From: Streptomyces sp. CB02366
Lineage (GTDB): Bacteria; Actinomycetota; Actinomycetes; Streptomycetales; Streptomycetaceae
Reading direction: 5' to 3'
Length of the DNA stretch: 64,000 nt
Assembly (NCBI RefSeq): GCF_001905905.1
Contig: NZ_LIVT01000003.1
Span: 635,001 to 699,000, forward strand
Shown one piece after another: positions 52,501-60,332 of this stretch. A program made the translations under genes and the position numbers. Below the pieces are notes generated by a model, which was given only the letters and a program-made list of their open reading frames with translations, ran no database searches and had not been told where the DNA came from. Numbering within the stretch: position 1 is the first letter of the stretch; each line of letters starts with the position of its first letter.

Positions 52501-52754
52501 TGGCCGTGGGGATGCGGGACCGGATGCCGGTCCTGGACCAGGCGCTCACCGCGGTCACCGACCGGGTGGCGTCCGCGCGCCCGGTCGTTGGCCGGGCCGC
52601 CGTCGTCGGGGCCGGGACGGGCGGGACGGTGATCCACGCGCACATCAAGGTCGAGTCGCTGGACCCGCTCGCCGCGGCCCGCGAGGTCCAGAAGGCTCTG
52701 CTGAAGTTGGGCCGGTCTCAGGGCACGGCCATCACGCTCAAGATCGGGGGGTGA
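49557..52754 (+). CDS. Tape measure protein
   Basis: 1,065 residues. Helical, Gly/Ala-rich, with a hydrophobic stretch near 105-150 and internal membrane-like helices around 440-475 (ALGVFRVFTGGLITALGGVV). Later regions hold Lys-rich helices. The short repeated motif ASPSKKMK / KSPSTVMAQLGRHTTEGLAVGM near 720 and 960 is typical of tape measures, whose length sets tail length. GGAGG lies six bases before the ATG. At roughly 1.5 A per residue the tail would be about 160 nm (family rule, approximate). Confidence 0.94.
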   Translation: MAERRLAFVLDGRDRLSPVFRRAGESAEDFRRRVESSASGASGAVRAFTADADGRLRGLDGRFVSTSVATRRLGGDMGRLVPSLRGASGGAEDLARSGSRLGPVLWGVAGALGLSLLPALGAVVPMAAGTGLALGTLALGFSGVGEAAALAGEDQEEYAKALAKLSPEARTFTKELVSVKGEFSDFGKKIQAAMLPGFTKGLKEARPVVDIVGRGMTGLGKGFGDAAAGAGRLFRSGGFQRDLKTNLDLGRSFVREMTGGVGSLGRSLLDFGAKSGPTLRSFSTGLSGLLGKGGGGLAGMFRGLEPGIAGSARLLDGLFGAVNRILPALGRLGGEAGRTFGPLFGELFEFSGKATSALMDGLGVAIRWLSPVFKDLSFGVKSVTSVLSILAPTVRDTAGAILGSFMPSFGQVDKAVGPLQRLSNTIQENKGRIQEFARVGGNALITVAGAVIEHLPGALGVFRVFTGGLITALGGVVSGFARTFGMIPGIGDKLKSADRSFQSFKDSYISGLKSAEAKTRQFAADALPKLGQGQLKMNINNWTSQIETAKAKLKTVPPDKQAKLRAEIGDLQRKVASARAALSSLHDKTVTVTTRHVVVGGQARTSGAHGSQLKYAGGGLIQGPGTGTSDSIDIKASHGEFMMQAKSVNKYGLSFMRAVNAGTLNLRSAASGVSSGGASGLAGAGAEAGRGLSAGLRGAASEVDISARVMAAAVTSGVRAELEIASPSKKMKALMKDVGKGLILGLTGEKSKIKATAQDLVRDIWAAWKGVKTNKDSQLVALVTKDTKKLQTLASQRDKIAARIKEANEYRATLKSNAQQAAGLSSLGLQDEEVTASSIQAGLSAKLAKVNQFARYVASLAKRGLSKSLLRQVIDMGPEQGYAYASALAGMGTAALKGVNATQSHLDKAANTLSGLGADLMYDSGKNASKGYLAGLDSQQEAIEKQMLKIAKSMDKAIRKALGIKSPSTVMAQLGRHTTEGLAVGMRDRMPVLDQALTAVTDRVASARPVVGRAAVVGAGTGGTVIHAHIKVESLDPLAAAREVQKALLKLGRSQGTAITLKIGG

Positions 52755-52758
52755 TCCA

Positions 52759-55197
52759 GTGCCAATCCTCGTAGAGGCGGGCTGGGGTGGGGTGGTCCAG
52801 TGGCCGTGGTCGATCACGTGGACGGACATCACCAACCGGCTCGACGTGATCCAGGGGGTGGCGATCACCCGGGGCGCGTCCGATGAGCTCTCGGAGACGC
52901 AGCCGGGCGGCTGCACAATGACCCTGGACAACCAAGACGGCGCGTTGACACCGGGCAACCCGAACAGCCCTTACGCCCCGTGGGTGCGGCGCAACACGCC
53001 GATCAGGGTGTCCGCCCTGGTGTACCCGGCCCGGACCGGCGCGGGCCCATGGCCGCTGTCGCAGCTCACGGACGCCTTCGATGATGGGCGCACCGACCCG
53101 ACACTGTGGTCGGCGTCGGGCGGCACGGTGGAGACGGCGCAGGGTCTGCTGCGGCTGCCGCTGGTCCCGGGGGTGGTGTCCAGGTACACCAGCACCCGGC
53201 AGTGGAAGCTGGGCGGGAGCAGCTTCACGCTGAAGTTGGCGAAGGTGCCTGCGCTGGCGGGGTCGTCGGTGGCGTCGGTCAGCCTGTACCTGCACTCGGC
53301 CACCAGCGGCACCCGGTTCCGCTGGTACTACCACGCGGCGACCGCCGAGCTGCGGGCTCTGAACGAGGTGGGGTCGGCGGACGGGGCGGCGGTGGCCATC
53401 CCGTACTCCCCGATCGATCACGCGTGGGTCCGTATCCGGGAGACCGGCGGGCAGGTGCTGTGGGAGACCAGCCGGGACGGGTGGGACTGGACGGTACGCC
53501 GCAGCATCACCACCCCGGCGTGGGTGGGCAGCGACCTGGTGCAGGTGGAGTTGGCCGCGTCCCGGACGGGGGGCACCTCGGACCCGTGCGAGCTGGGCTA
53601 CCTGGGTGCGCTGGTGCGGCCCCGGTTCTACGGCACGGTCAACGAGTGGCCGGTGAGCTGGAGCGGGCTGGCGAGCAGCGTCAGCATCTCCGCGACGGAC
53701 CTGTTCAAGCGGCTCAACCGCCTGCCCGCCTTGCGCACCTGCCTGGTGGAAGAGATCGTCTCCAGCGAGCCGATCGCCTACTACCCGCTCACCGAGGCCA
53801 CCGGCAGCACCGCAGCCGGGGACCTGTCGGGTACGACGGCCGGGCCGCTGACCGTGGCCCAGGTCGGTGCCGGCGGCACCCTTGATCTCGGCACGGCGGC
53901 CGGGCCCGCCGCGGCCACGGAGGCCCTGCCGCTCCTCACCCCGGCGTCGGCGACGGCCGGGAAGGTACTCGCATCGGATCTGGGCCAGGGGTTCCAGGAC
54001 GCGTCCTCGCGCGGATGGTTGCAGCTGGAGTGCTGGTTCCAGACGAGCGTCCCGGGCCGGGTCATCTTCGGCATGTCCGGGGCCGGGGGCATGTCCCAGC
54101 AGGTGTGGTCCCTCTCTGCGTCCGGGGCGCTCCAGGCCGAGTCCGGCTGGGACGGGTTCCTGTCCGTGTCCACCGTGGCCAGCGGGAACTTGGCGGACGG
54201 GGCGTGGCACCACTTCGTGTACGACGAGGTGCTCCAGCGGGTGTGGGTCGACGGGGTGCTGAAGGCCAGCACCCCGGTGACGCTGGCCACCGAGCTGCGG
54301 CAGCTCACTGTCGGCGGGTACGCGGGGGCCCGGCTGTGGGCCGGGTCGATCGGGCACCTCGCCCTGTACGCGGTGCCGTACTCGGCGCCCATCGGCGCGG
54401 CCCTGGCCACGCACTACGCGGCGGGCATGACCGCGCACAGCGGGGAGACCGCCGACCTGCGGGTCGCACGGCTCGCCCGGTACGCGGGCGTCAGCAGCGT
54501 CACGATCCTCGGGTCCACGCACGACCCGGTCGCCGGGCAGGGCGAGGCCGGGTCCAGCGTGGTAGCCCGGCTGCGGGAGGTCGAGGCCACCGACTCCGGC
54601 CGCCTCTACGCCGAGCGCGACTATCTCGGCCTGGCGTACCAGTCCCGCGACCTGCGCTACAACCCGGACGCCGCCGACGAGACGTTCGTGATCGCCTACG
54701 CAGACCTGGAAACCACCCAGGTCGAGTTGGCCGATGACGACCAGAAGCTCGTCAACAGCATCGTGGCGACCCGGCCCGGCGGCGCCACGCAGAAGGTGGT
54801 GGCCAAGGACTCCATCTTGGCGTTCGGTCTGTACGAGCAGGACATGACGCTGCTGAAGACGTCGGACAACAGCGTGGTGGACGCCGCGTACTGGCGGATC
54901 AGCCGGTACGGCAACCCGCAGCCTGAGCTGCGCGAGGTGCCCGTCGAGGCGTTCACGATGCCGACCTACCTCGACATCCTCGACGCCGACATCTCCAGTT
55001 ACTTCACCGTGTACGACCTGCCGGAGCAGGCACCCACCTTGGAAATGCGCGTCACGGTGGAGGGCTACTCCGAAACCATCGCCGAGAACTCCCACAAGAT
55101 CCAGTTCCGTACCTCGGCCGCCGCCACCGACTCCGTGTGGGTGCTGGGCGATCCCGTGTACGGGCAGCTCGACTACACCACTCGCCTCGCCTACTGA
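52759..55197 (+). CDS. Tail tip protein with LamG-like domain
   Basis: 812 residues from a GTG. The first 100 residues (WPWSITWTDITNRLD, GCTMTLDNQDGALTPGNP) resemble distal-tail/baseplate proteins of actinophages. A concanavalin/LamG-like region occurs at about 100-250 and again near 330-560 (YYPLTEATGS, WLQLECWFQTS, WHHFVYDEVLQRVWVDGVL). The C-terminal 250 residues are beta-rich. This combination suggests the tail-tip hub with carbohydrate-binding modules, a likely host-recognition component. Confidence 0.82.
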   Translation: MPILVEAGWGGVVQWPWSITWTDITNRLDVIQGVAITRGASDELSETQPGGCTMTLDNQDGALTPGNPNSPYAPWVRRNTPIRVSALVYPARTGAGPWPLSQLTDAFDDGRTDPTLWSASGGTVETAQGLLRLPLVPGVVSRYTSTRQWKLGGSSFTLKLAKVPALAGSSVASVSLYLHSATSGTRFRWYYHAATAELRALNEVGSADGAAVAIPYSPIDHAWVRIRETGGQVLWETSRDGWDWTVRRSITTPAWVGSDLVQVELAASRTGGTSDPCELGYLGALVRPRFYGTVNEWPVSWSGLASSVSISATDLFKRLNRLPALRTCLVEEIVSSEPIAYYPLTEATGSTAAGDLSGTTAGPLTVAQVGAGGTLDLGTAAGPAAATEALPLLTPASATAGKVLASDLGQGFQDASSRGWLQLECWFQTSVPGRVIFGMSGAGGMSQQVWSLSASGALQAESGWDGFLSVSTVASGNLADGAWHHFVYDEVLQRVWVDGVLKASTPVTLATELRQLTVGGYAGARLWAGSIGHLALYAVPYSAPIGAALATHYAAGMTAHSGETADLRVARLARYAGVSSVTILGSTHDPVAGQGEAGSSVVARLREVEATDSGRLYAERDYLGLAYQSRDLRYNPDAADETFVIAYADLETTQVELADDDQKLVNSIVATRPGGATQKVVAKDSILAFGLYEQDMTLLKTSDNSVVDAAYWRISRYGNPQPELREVPVEAFTMPTYLDILDADISSYFTVYDLPEQAPTLEMRVTVEGYSETIAENSHKIQFRTSAAATDSVWVLGDPVYGQLDYTTRLAY

Positions 55198-55682
55198 TGG
55201 GACGCTCTATGGCCCTATCCGCCCTGCCTGCCGACGCGATCGTGCAGGCCGAGACCTACTACATGCCCCCGCCGCCCCGGCGCGGGCAGCCCGCACAGGA
55301 CTGGTCGCAGGTCCCCGGCGCCGAGCTGATCTACCGGTGGGCCGAGACCCGACTCAACCGCCGGGTGCCCGTACCCACCGAGACAGTCCCCGACCACCCC
55401 GGGCTGTACGCCCGGATCGACGACGGACGGTGGATCGGAATCTGCGACGCCTGCGACTCCGTGTGGATCGTGTCCGTGAAGGACCCCCGGTTCGGGTGCG
55501 TGGAGTGCCGCCGGGACTGGGTGCCGCTGATCGTGCCGGACGACATCGCGGGCGCGGAGGCGGAAGCGCTCGCGCTCCAGCGCCGGTTCTGGTGGCACCC
55601 GGAGGACCCGGCGAACCCGAACATCCCGGAACCGCCGATCGAGCCGCCGACGGAACCTGCCCCGGAGGAGCCGCAGCCGTGA
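55197..55682 (+). CDS. Minor tail protein with zinc-like motif
   Basis: 161 residues from an ATG overlapping the previous stop (TGATG); ATG 55209 is an alternative. A CxxC pair (GICDACDSVW) and a second (FGCVECRRDW) at about 85-110 form a probable zinc ribbon. The last 30 residues are Pro/Glu-rich. Its place in the tail-tip block suggests a structural role. Confidence 0.68.
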   Translation: MGRSMALSALPADAIVQAETYYMPPPPRRGQPAQDWSQVPGAELIYRWAETRLNRRVPVPTETVPDHPGLYARIDDGRWIGICDACDSVWIVSVKDPRFGCVECRRDWVPLIVPDDIAGAEAEALALQRRFWWHPEDPANPNIPEPPIEPPTEPAPEEPQP

Positions 55683-56173
55683 CGTTCACCCCACGCAACT
55701 GGGCAGCCGGTGAGGTCGTCACCGCCGCCCTGCTGAACCAGGAGATCCGCGACCAGCTCAACAGCATGTTCGACGCGTGGACCCCGTACACCCCGACCTG
55801 GTCCGGGGCGACGACGAACCCGGCGATCGGCAACGGCACGGTGACGGCACGGCACATGAAGTGGGGCCGGTCCTGCCGGGTGCGGTGGGACATCCTCATG
55901 GGGTCGACCACCACCTACGGGTCCGGCGGCTGGTCACTGTCCCTGCCGTTCCCGGCGCACGCCACGGGGAACCAGTCGGGGACGATGCACGCGTTCCAGT
56001 CCGGGCGGGTCGACGGGCAGATCGCCGTATCCCCAGGGGCGTCGGTCGGACTCGTGTTCTTCCCGACGTCCGGCTCCCCGGCGAACTTGTCGTGGGCCAG
56101 CTCGTCGGTGCCCTTCACCTGGGCGGCCGGCGGGCGCCTGTTCGGCTACCTGGAGTACGAGACCGCCAGCTGA
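55679..56173 (+). CDS. Tail fibre or tail-tip protein
   Basis: 164 residues from a GTG overlapping the previous stop (GTGA). The start (TFTPRNWAAGEVVTAALLNQEIRDQLNSMF) is the common N-terminal helix of actinophage tail proteins and the rest is beta-rich with aromatic residues (WTPYTPTWSGATTNPAIGNG). It probably binds the host surface. Confidence 0.78.
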   Translation: MTFTPRNWAAGEVVTAALLNQEIRDQLNSMFDAWTPYTPTWSGATTNPAIGNGTVTARHMKWGRSCRVRWDILMGSTTTYGSGGWSLSLPFPAHATGNQSGTMHAFQSGRVDGQIAVSPGASVGLVFFPTSGSPANLSWASSSVPFTWAAGGRLFGYLEYETAS

Positions 56174-56238
56174 CCTACCCCTGAACTCGCCCCGCCCCGC
56201 GCCGCCCGGCCCGGGGCTTCTGCATGTCTGGAGACCTG

Positions 56239-56970
56239 ATGGCCGCACCACTGTCCGCTGCCGCGTTCCTCGCGGCCTTGCGCGCCGAGGGCGTGAAGGT
56301 CGTGGAGACGACCGGATGGCGCACCCACAACCGCAACAGCAAGGGGGCGTGGGGCCCGGTCCACGGGGTGATGATCCACCACACCGTGACCAAGGGCACC
56401 GCGTCCACCGTCGCCCTGTGCCGCAACGGCCACTCCGCCCTTCCCGGGCCGCTGTGCCACGGCGTCATCGCGAAGGACGGGACCGTGCACCTCGTCGGGT
56501 ACGGGCGGGCGAACCACGCGGGCTTGGGCGACGACGACGTGCTGAAGGCCGTCGTCGCGGAGAAGCCGCTGCCCGCGGACAACGAGGCGAACACCGACGG
56601 CAACGCCCGGTTTTACGGGTTCGAGTGCGAGAACCTCGGCGACGGCAAGGACCCGTGGCCGGCCGTGCAGCGTGAGGCGGTCGTCCGCGCGTCGGCCGCC
56701 GTGCTCCGCGCCCACAAGTGGGGCAAGGACGGGACCACCTCGGTGATCGGTCACGCGGAGTGGCAGCCGGGGAAGGTCGATCCGCGCGGCCTTCCCGGCG
56801 GCATGGACGCCATCCGGAAGGACGTGGCCGAGCGGCTGAAGCACCCGGCGAACTGGTCTCCGAAGCCGCCGTCCCCGCCGAAGCCCCCGGCGCCGAAGCC
56901 GCCGACCACAGACGAGCGGATTACCGCTCTGGAGAAGCGCATGACCGCGCTGGAGAAGAGGACCCCATGA
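56239..56970 (+). CDS. Endolysin: N-acetylmuramoyl-L-alanine amidase
   Basis: 243 residues. The amidase_2/PGRP domain (about 15-190) has MIHHTVTKG (zinc His), GPLCHGVIAKDGTVHLVGYGRANHAG and VIGHAEWQPGKVDP (second zinc His and catalytic Lys/Asp region). A Pro/Lys-rich linker leads to a short helical heptad end (DERITALEKRMTALEKRTP) that may oligomerise. It cuts the bond between muramic acid and the peptide stem at lysis. GGAG lies five bases before ATG 56239; ATG 56224 is an alternative. Confidence 0.93.
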   Translation: MAAPLSAAAFLAALRAEGVKVVETTGWRTHNRNSKGAWGPVHGVMIHHTVTKGTASTVALCRNGHSALPGPLCHGVIAKDGTVHLVGYGRANHAGLGDDDVLKAVVAEKPLPADNEANTDGNARFYGFECENLGDGKDPWPAVQREAVVRASAAVLRAHKWGKDGTTSVIGHAEWQPGKVDPRGLPGGMDAIRKDVAERLKHPANWSPKPPSPPKPPAPKPPTTDERITALEKRMTALEKRTP

Positions 56971-57176
56971 CCAGAATCAGCACCGCCGCGAAATCCCTCG
57001 TCGCGGCTCTGTCCGCCGGGGCCGCAGCCGCGGTCACCGCCGTGCAGGACCAGGTCGTCACGAGCGGGGAGACGGTGACGATCGTCCTCGCCGTCCTCGG
57101 CGCCCTCGGGATCACCTACGCCGTCCCCAACCGGCCGGCCGAGCCGGACCGGGCCACCCCCGGCCGAGGGCTCTGA
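56967..57176 (+). CDS. Holin-like small membrane protein
   Basis: 69 residues starting at the ATGA overlap with the endolysin gene. Two hydrophobic segments (KSLVAALSAGAAAAVTAV and VTIVLAVLGALGITYAV) are separated by a polar turn, with a charged end. It matches two-helix holins that follow actinophage amidase genes. Confidence 0.8.
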   Translation: MTRISTAAKSLVAALSAGAAAAVTAVQDQVVTSGETVTIVLAVLGALGITYAVPNRPAEPDRATPGRGL

Positions 57177-57619
57177 TGGCGCGGGCCGCGTCCGCCCTGT
57201 GGGCGCACCTGGGCTGGCGCGGCCTCGCCCTCGCCGGGCCCGGCGCCTGCTGGATCGTCGTCGGTCTCGGCCTGCTCTTCACCGACCGCCCGGCCGTCCG
57301 GCAGGGGGCGGGCCCGCTCATCGACCTGATGTGCATCGAGGCGTGGGGCGGGGTGTGGATCGGGTGCGGCGTCCTCGGCCTCGTCGCGGGGGTGCTGCGT
57401 CCGGGCCGGGACGTGTGGGGGTTCGCCGCGATCGTCGGCCCCCCGGCCTGGTGGGCTCTGTCCTTCGGGGCGGCGGCGTTGGTGGGCCGGTACGCACCGG
57501 GCTGGGCGACGGTCCCGGTGTACCTGGCGATCGTCCTGCTGCTGGGCATCATCGCTGCGCTGACGGGGGGTCGCAGGCGTATCTGTACGTGTGAGAGAGG
57601 GGGCCACGGTGGGCGGTGA
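57176..57619 (+). CDS. Four-helix membrane protein of the lysis cassette
   Basis: 147 residues. Four hydrophobic segments (LALAGPGACWIVVGLGLLF; GVWIGCGVLGLVAGVL; VWGFAAIVGPPAWWALSFGAAALVG; VPVYLAIVLLLGIIAAL) and a short basic Cys/Arg-rich end. It overlaps the holin-like stop by one base. It may be a second holin or antiholin. Confidence 0.65.
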   Translation: MARAASALWAHLGWRGLALAGPGACWIVVGLGLLFTDRPAVRQGAGPLIDLMCIEAWGGVWIGCGVLGLVAGVLRPGRDVWGFAAIVGPPAWWALSFGAAALVGRYAPGWATVPVYLAIVLLLGIIAALTGGRRRICTCERGGHGGR

Positions 57620-57989
57620 CGAGACGGTGCTCGGTGTGGTGATCGCGGTGGTGGGCGGGATCTGCTCGGTGTTGGTCGCGAGGATCAGCACGCCGCGCGA
57701 GCGCCCGGTCCCACCTGCTGCTGCGGCGGAGGCGGACGAGCTGCCGCCGCCGGGGTTGCAGGTGTCCCCGGAGATCTGGCAGTACGTCTCTCGGCGCTTC
57801 GATCGGCTGGAGGCAGACGTCGCCCACCTGACCGCCGTGGTCGAGACGAAGAAGGTCGAGGTGTCCGCGCTGGAGCGGCTGCTGCGGCAGGCGATGCGGA
57901 TCATCCGGCGTGCGAACCGGCGTCTCGCCGCCGTGCACGAGACGCCCGAGGAGATCCCCCGCGAGCTGGTCCCCTACAGCATCGAGTAA
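57609..57989 (+). CDS. Membrane-anchored coiled-coil protein of the lysis cassette
   Basis: 126 residues. One N-terminal membrane helix (ETVLGVVIAVVGGICSVLVARI) is followed by a Pro/Ala linker and a heptad-like region (RRFDRLEADVAHLTAVVETKKVEVSALERLLRQAMRIIRRANRRL shape, about 60-105). GAGGGGG precedes GTG 57609; a GTG six codons upstream is possible. It closes the late operon and could be a spanin-like or lysis-timing protein. Confidence 0.62.
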   Translation: MGGDETVLGVVIAVVGGICSVLVARISTPRERPVPPAAAAEADELPPPGLQVSPEIWQYVSRRFDRLEADVAHLTAVVETKKVEVSALERLLRQAMRIIRRANRRLAAVHETPEEIPRELVPYSIE

Positions 57990-57992
57990 CCC

Positions 57993-58029
57993 GGCCCCCG
58001 CCGTCCCTTCACCGGGCGGTGGGGGCCTT
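57993..58029 (+). terminator. Terminator of the late operon
   Basis: GGCCCCCGCCG pairs with CGGTGGGGGCC (one bulge) within 57993-58029, followed by TTTCGTC. Confidence 0.72.
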
Positions 58030-58032
58030 TCG

Positions 58033-58287
58033 TCATGCCTGCGGTGGCCGCACGAAGAGGAGGCTCCAACTGCGCTGAAGCCCTTCCCCTTCGACTTGCC
58101 GGCTCTGAAGCCGCCACCCGATGGACTCAACACGGCCTATCGCGGCTGCAACGTCAGCGTCCCGGTTCCGTGGTGACGGCGACGGAAAGAACCGGTTCGC
58201 GAACACCGCATCACCTCGCTCCCAGGCTTCGACGGCGAGGTCGTCAATGCCCTTGAGCGCGATCTTCTTCAGCAGCTTCTTCAACAT
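58033..58287 (-). CDS. Small basic protein of the accessory operon
   Basis: 84 residues. The N-terminal helix (MLKKLLKKIALKGIDDLAVEAW) is amphipathic and basic, then a polar region with FFPSPSPRNRDADVAAAIGRV. GC content is lower than in the structural genes. It is the last gene of a leftward operon that ends at the convergent late terminator. Function unknown. Confidence 0.6.
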   Translation of the reverse strand: MLKKLLKKIALKGIDDLAVEAWERGDAVFANRFFPSPSPRNRDADVAAAIGRVESIGWRLQSRQVEGEGLQRSWSLLFVRPPQA

Positions 58288-58348
58288 CCCCGAAGCGTAG
58301 GAGGGTTCTTCCGAGCTTCCACCCGTTTCGGTCCAACTGCCGGGCGGG

Positions 58349-59200
58349 TCAGCCGAGGGAATCGATGGCCTTCACGATCAGGGCCCGCGCTGCTGCGCCG
58401 TACACCGCGGTCTGCCGCAGCTCCTCAAACGCCTTCGCGTACAAGGCGATCTCACTGGGTTGGGTGATGCGGACCCGAGCCGAGACCAGTTCGACGGAGA
58501 CAAGCGAGTTGTCGTAGACGTGGAACGTCTCGCGCGGCCACTGCGCGCGGTGCGCGGCCGTGGGGATGATGCCGAGCGACACCGCTGGCAGGGCCCCGGC
58601 GGTGAGGAGGTGGCCGAGCTGGGCCGCCATCGCGTCGGCGTCGCCGATCCGGTAGTGGAGTACGGCCTCCTCGATGAGAAGGACGAAGCGGTGGCCCCGC
58701 TCGTGGATGATGCGGGAGCGTTCGACCCGGGCGCGGGCGGCTTCGGCGCTGTCGTCGATGGGCAGTTCGCGGAAGCGGGCGCTCATCGCGAGGACGACGG
58801 CCGCGTACCCCTCGGTCTGGAGGAGGCCGGGAACGAGCGAGGAGGAGTAGACGCGGAACAGTTCGGTCTGCCGGAAGAAGGCGATGGAGCTGTTCTGTAG
58901 CTGGGCGAGCCCGTGGCGGACCTGGTGGCGCCACTCGGTGTACATGGATTCGGCGTGCAGCGACTGGGCGATGAGGTCTTCGGCGAGGGCTTCCGCGCCG
59001 GCGGTGCGGCACCAGCGGCGGATGTCGCCTGCGGAGGGGGCGGTGCGGGCGTTCTCGATGCGGGAGGTCTTGGCGTGGTGCCAGCCGCACCCGGCGGCCA
59101 GCTCGGTGACCGTGAGCCCGGCTCCTTTGCGGAGGTCGCGCAGCCGTCCTGCAACGAGTTCACGCGCGGCCTGGGCCGAGGAGGAGGGGGAGGTGGTCAT
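58349..59200 (-). CDS. XRE family regulator with DUF5753 domain
   Basis: 283 residues. An HTH_3/31 domain (about 12-70; KGAGLTVTELAAGCGWHHAKTSRIENART) precedes the DUF5753 region (about 85-275; YSSSLVPGLLQTEGYAAVV, RQTELFRV, VLHYRIGDADAMAAQLGHLL, FHVYDNSLVSVELV). This is the very common Streptomyces HTH-DUF5753 family, often paired with a small DUF397/DUF6879 partner. The start follows the 59226 gene by 25 bp. Here it may maintain or modulate a prophage-borne regulatory pair. Confidence 0.88.
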   Translation of the reverse strand: MTTSPSSSAQAARELVAGRLRDLRKGAGLTVTELAAGCGWHHAKTSRIENARTAPSAGDIRRWCRTAGAEALAEDLIAQSLHAESMYTEWRHQVRHGLAQLQNSSIAFFRQTELFRVYSSSLVPGLLQTEGYAAVVLAMSARFRELPIDDSAEAARARVERSRIIHERGHRFVLLIEEAVLHYRIGDADAMAAQLGHLLTAGALPAVSLGIIPTAAHRAQWPRETFHVYDNSLVSVELVSARVRITQPSEIALYAKAFEELRQTAVYGAAARALIVKAIDSLG

Positions 59201-59225
59201 GTGCTGGCCTGTCCGGGTGCGGTCG

Positions 59226-59756
59226 TCAGCGGATGTCGTACTGGTCGTGCGGTATGCCGCGGTCCCATACGGCTTCGAACGCCTCGCCGCACAGCTTCAC
59301 TGCTGACGGGTCGGTGGTGTGCTCGGGGCCTTGGGAGGAGCCGTCACCGGCGAAGTGGTTCCACCGGACGAGGCGGTCGTCGAACAGCCAGAAGTCGTTG
59401 CCGGGCAGGGCGATGTCGGAAGCGCGGCGGCGGGGCAGCCACCGCACCTGTTCACCGGCCGCGATGTTCGTGAAGGTGCCGGAGTGCTCGTAACGGATGT
59501 ACTCGCTGACGGGCTCGGACACGATGCGGGCCCGGCGGATGGCGACGCCGCGGCCTACGGTCTCGGCGACCAGGTCGAGCCAGGGCCGCCACCAGGACGC
59601 GCGGTTCGCGGGGTCGTGGCGGAAGCCGGCCCGCCATTCAGCGAACGGGCCCTTCTCCTTGTCGACGGAGTAGACGTCCCTCATCTCCAGGTGGACGGCG
59701 GACCGTTCGCACTGGGCCAGCAGGTCAGCGAACGCCGTCGGAACGTTCGAGGGCAT
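59226..59756 (-). CDS. DUF6879 family protein
   Basis: 176 residues. The signature APTFADLL-like start (VPTAFADLLAQCERSAVHLEMRDVY), GVAIRRARIVSEPVSEYIRYEH, and WLPRRRASDIALPGNDFWLFDDRLV identify DUF6879, which regularly sits beside HTH-DUF5753 genes in Streptomyces. It overlaps the upstream 87-residue gene by 32 bp. Function unknown; partner of the XRE protein is inferred. Confidence 0.82.
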   Translation of the reverse strand: MPSNVPTAFADLLAQCERSAVHLEMRDVYSVDKEKGPFAEWRAGFRHDPANRASWWRPWLDLVAETVGRGVAIRRARIVSEPVSEYIRYEHSGTFTNIAAGEQVRWLPRRRASDIALPGNDFWLFDDRLVRWNHFAGDGSSQGPEHTTDPSAVKLCGEAFEAVWDRGIPHDQYDIR

Positions 59757-59988
59757 CGCACGCCTCCCTGATCATGTCCACCATCCTGGCGGGGATGCGG
59801 ACCACGGCTTCGGTGTCGGGGATTCCTACGGCGTGCCCAGGGAGTTCGAGGGCAGCACACTCGGCTTCGAGTTCGGGGCTGGGCTTCCACCCCTGGAAGA
59901 CGAGCTCCCCTTTCTCCTGGTCGATCCACACGGTCGGACTCTCGTCGTCGCCGGTCTGCGGGTCGATTCCGATGAACTGTAACGACAT
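59725..59988 (-). CDS. Small protein leading the XRE/DUF6879 operon
   Basis: 87 residues (MSLQFIGIDPQTGDDESPTV onward), a mixed alpha/beta protein with GELVFQGWKPSPELEAEC and RIPARMVDMIREACDALE. GGAGGAA lies just before the ATG at 59988. This family commonly precedes XRE/DUF6879 pairs in Streptomyces chromosomes. Function unknown. Confidence 0.7.
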   Translation of the reverse strand: MSLQFIGIDPQTGDDESPTVWIDQEKGELVFQGWKPSPELEAECAALELPGHAVGIPDTEAVVRIPARMVDMIREACDALERSDGVR

Positions 59989-60008
59989 GGGCTTCCTCCG
60001 GCTGGGTG

Positions 60009-60130
60009 GTGTGCAGTTGTGTGCACCACGGTCTGGCACGAAGTGGGGCTGGTCAAGGGGGCGTTGTGGTGGTTACCCCCGGAAGGGTGGGTGTGCGCAC
60101 AGATCTGCACACGGCTGGCGTGCGTGCACA
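60009..60130. promoter_or_regulatory. TGTGCAC-type repeat cluster in the divergent spacer
   Basis: GTGTGCA at 60009, GTGTGCAC at 60019, GTGTGCGCAC at 60091, TGCACAC at 60106 and GTGCACA at 60124: five related elements in 122 bp. ACGGTCTGGC is also duplicated (60029-60038 and 60141-60150). They lie between the leftward accessory operon and rightward small genes, as regulator sites would. Confidence 0.55.
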
Positions 60131-60185
60131 GCTGGTCCCTACGGTCTGGCGTATCTCACCGACTGCGACGGGGGGCATACCCGTG

Positions 60186-60332
60186 ATGACGATCAAGGTG
60201 TACGAGGTGAATCGCGAGGGGGTCACCCGCGTGATCCGGCCGGAGGCCGAAGTGGTCCCCCTCGAACAGGCCGAGGAAACTCACCGGTTCCCTGCCTGCG
60301 AATGCCCCGAGTGCCACGGCGGTACGCCGTGA
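60186..60332 (+). CDS. 48-residue protein with CxC..C motif
   Basis: MTIKVYEVNREGVTRVIRPE onward, a beta-rich start and a Cys cluster at the end (ACECPECHGG), a probable zinc site. A GTG lies immediately upstream. The stop overlaps the next GTG start (GTGA). The pair is common beside Streptomyces XRE/DUF6879 modules, so it belongs to the divergent half of that module. Confidence 0.62.
   Translation: MTIKVYEVNREGVTRVIRPEAEVVPLEQAEETHRFPACECPECHGGTP

Noticed and set aside
58349..59756. Toxin-antitoxin call for the XRE/DUF6879 pair
   Set aside because: No toxin fold was recognised. It remains a module of unknown function.
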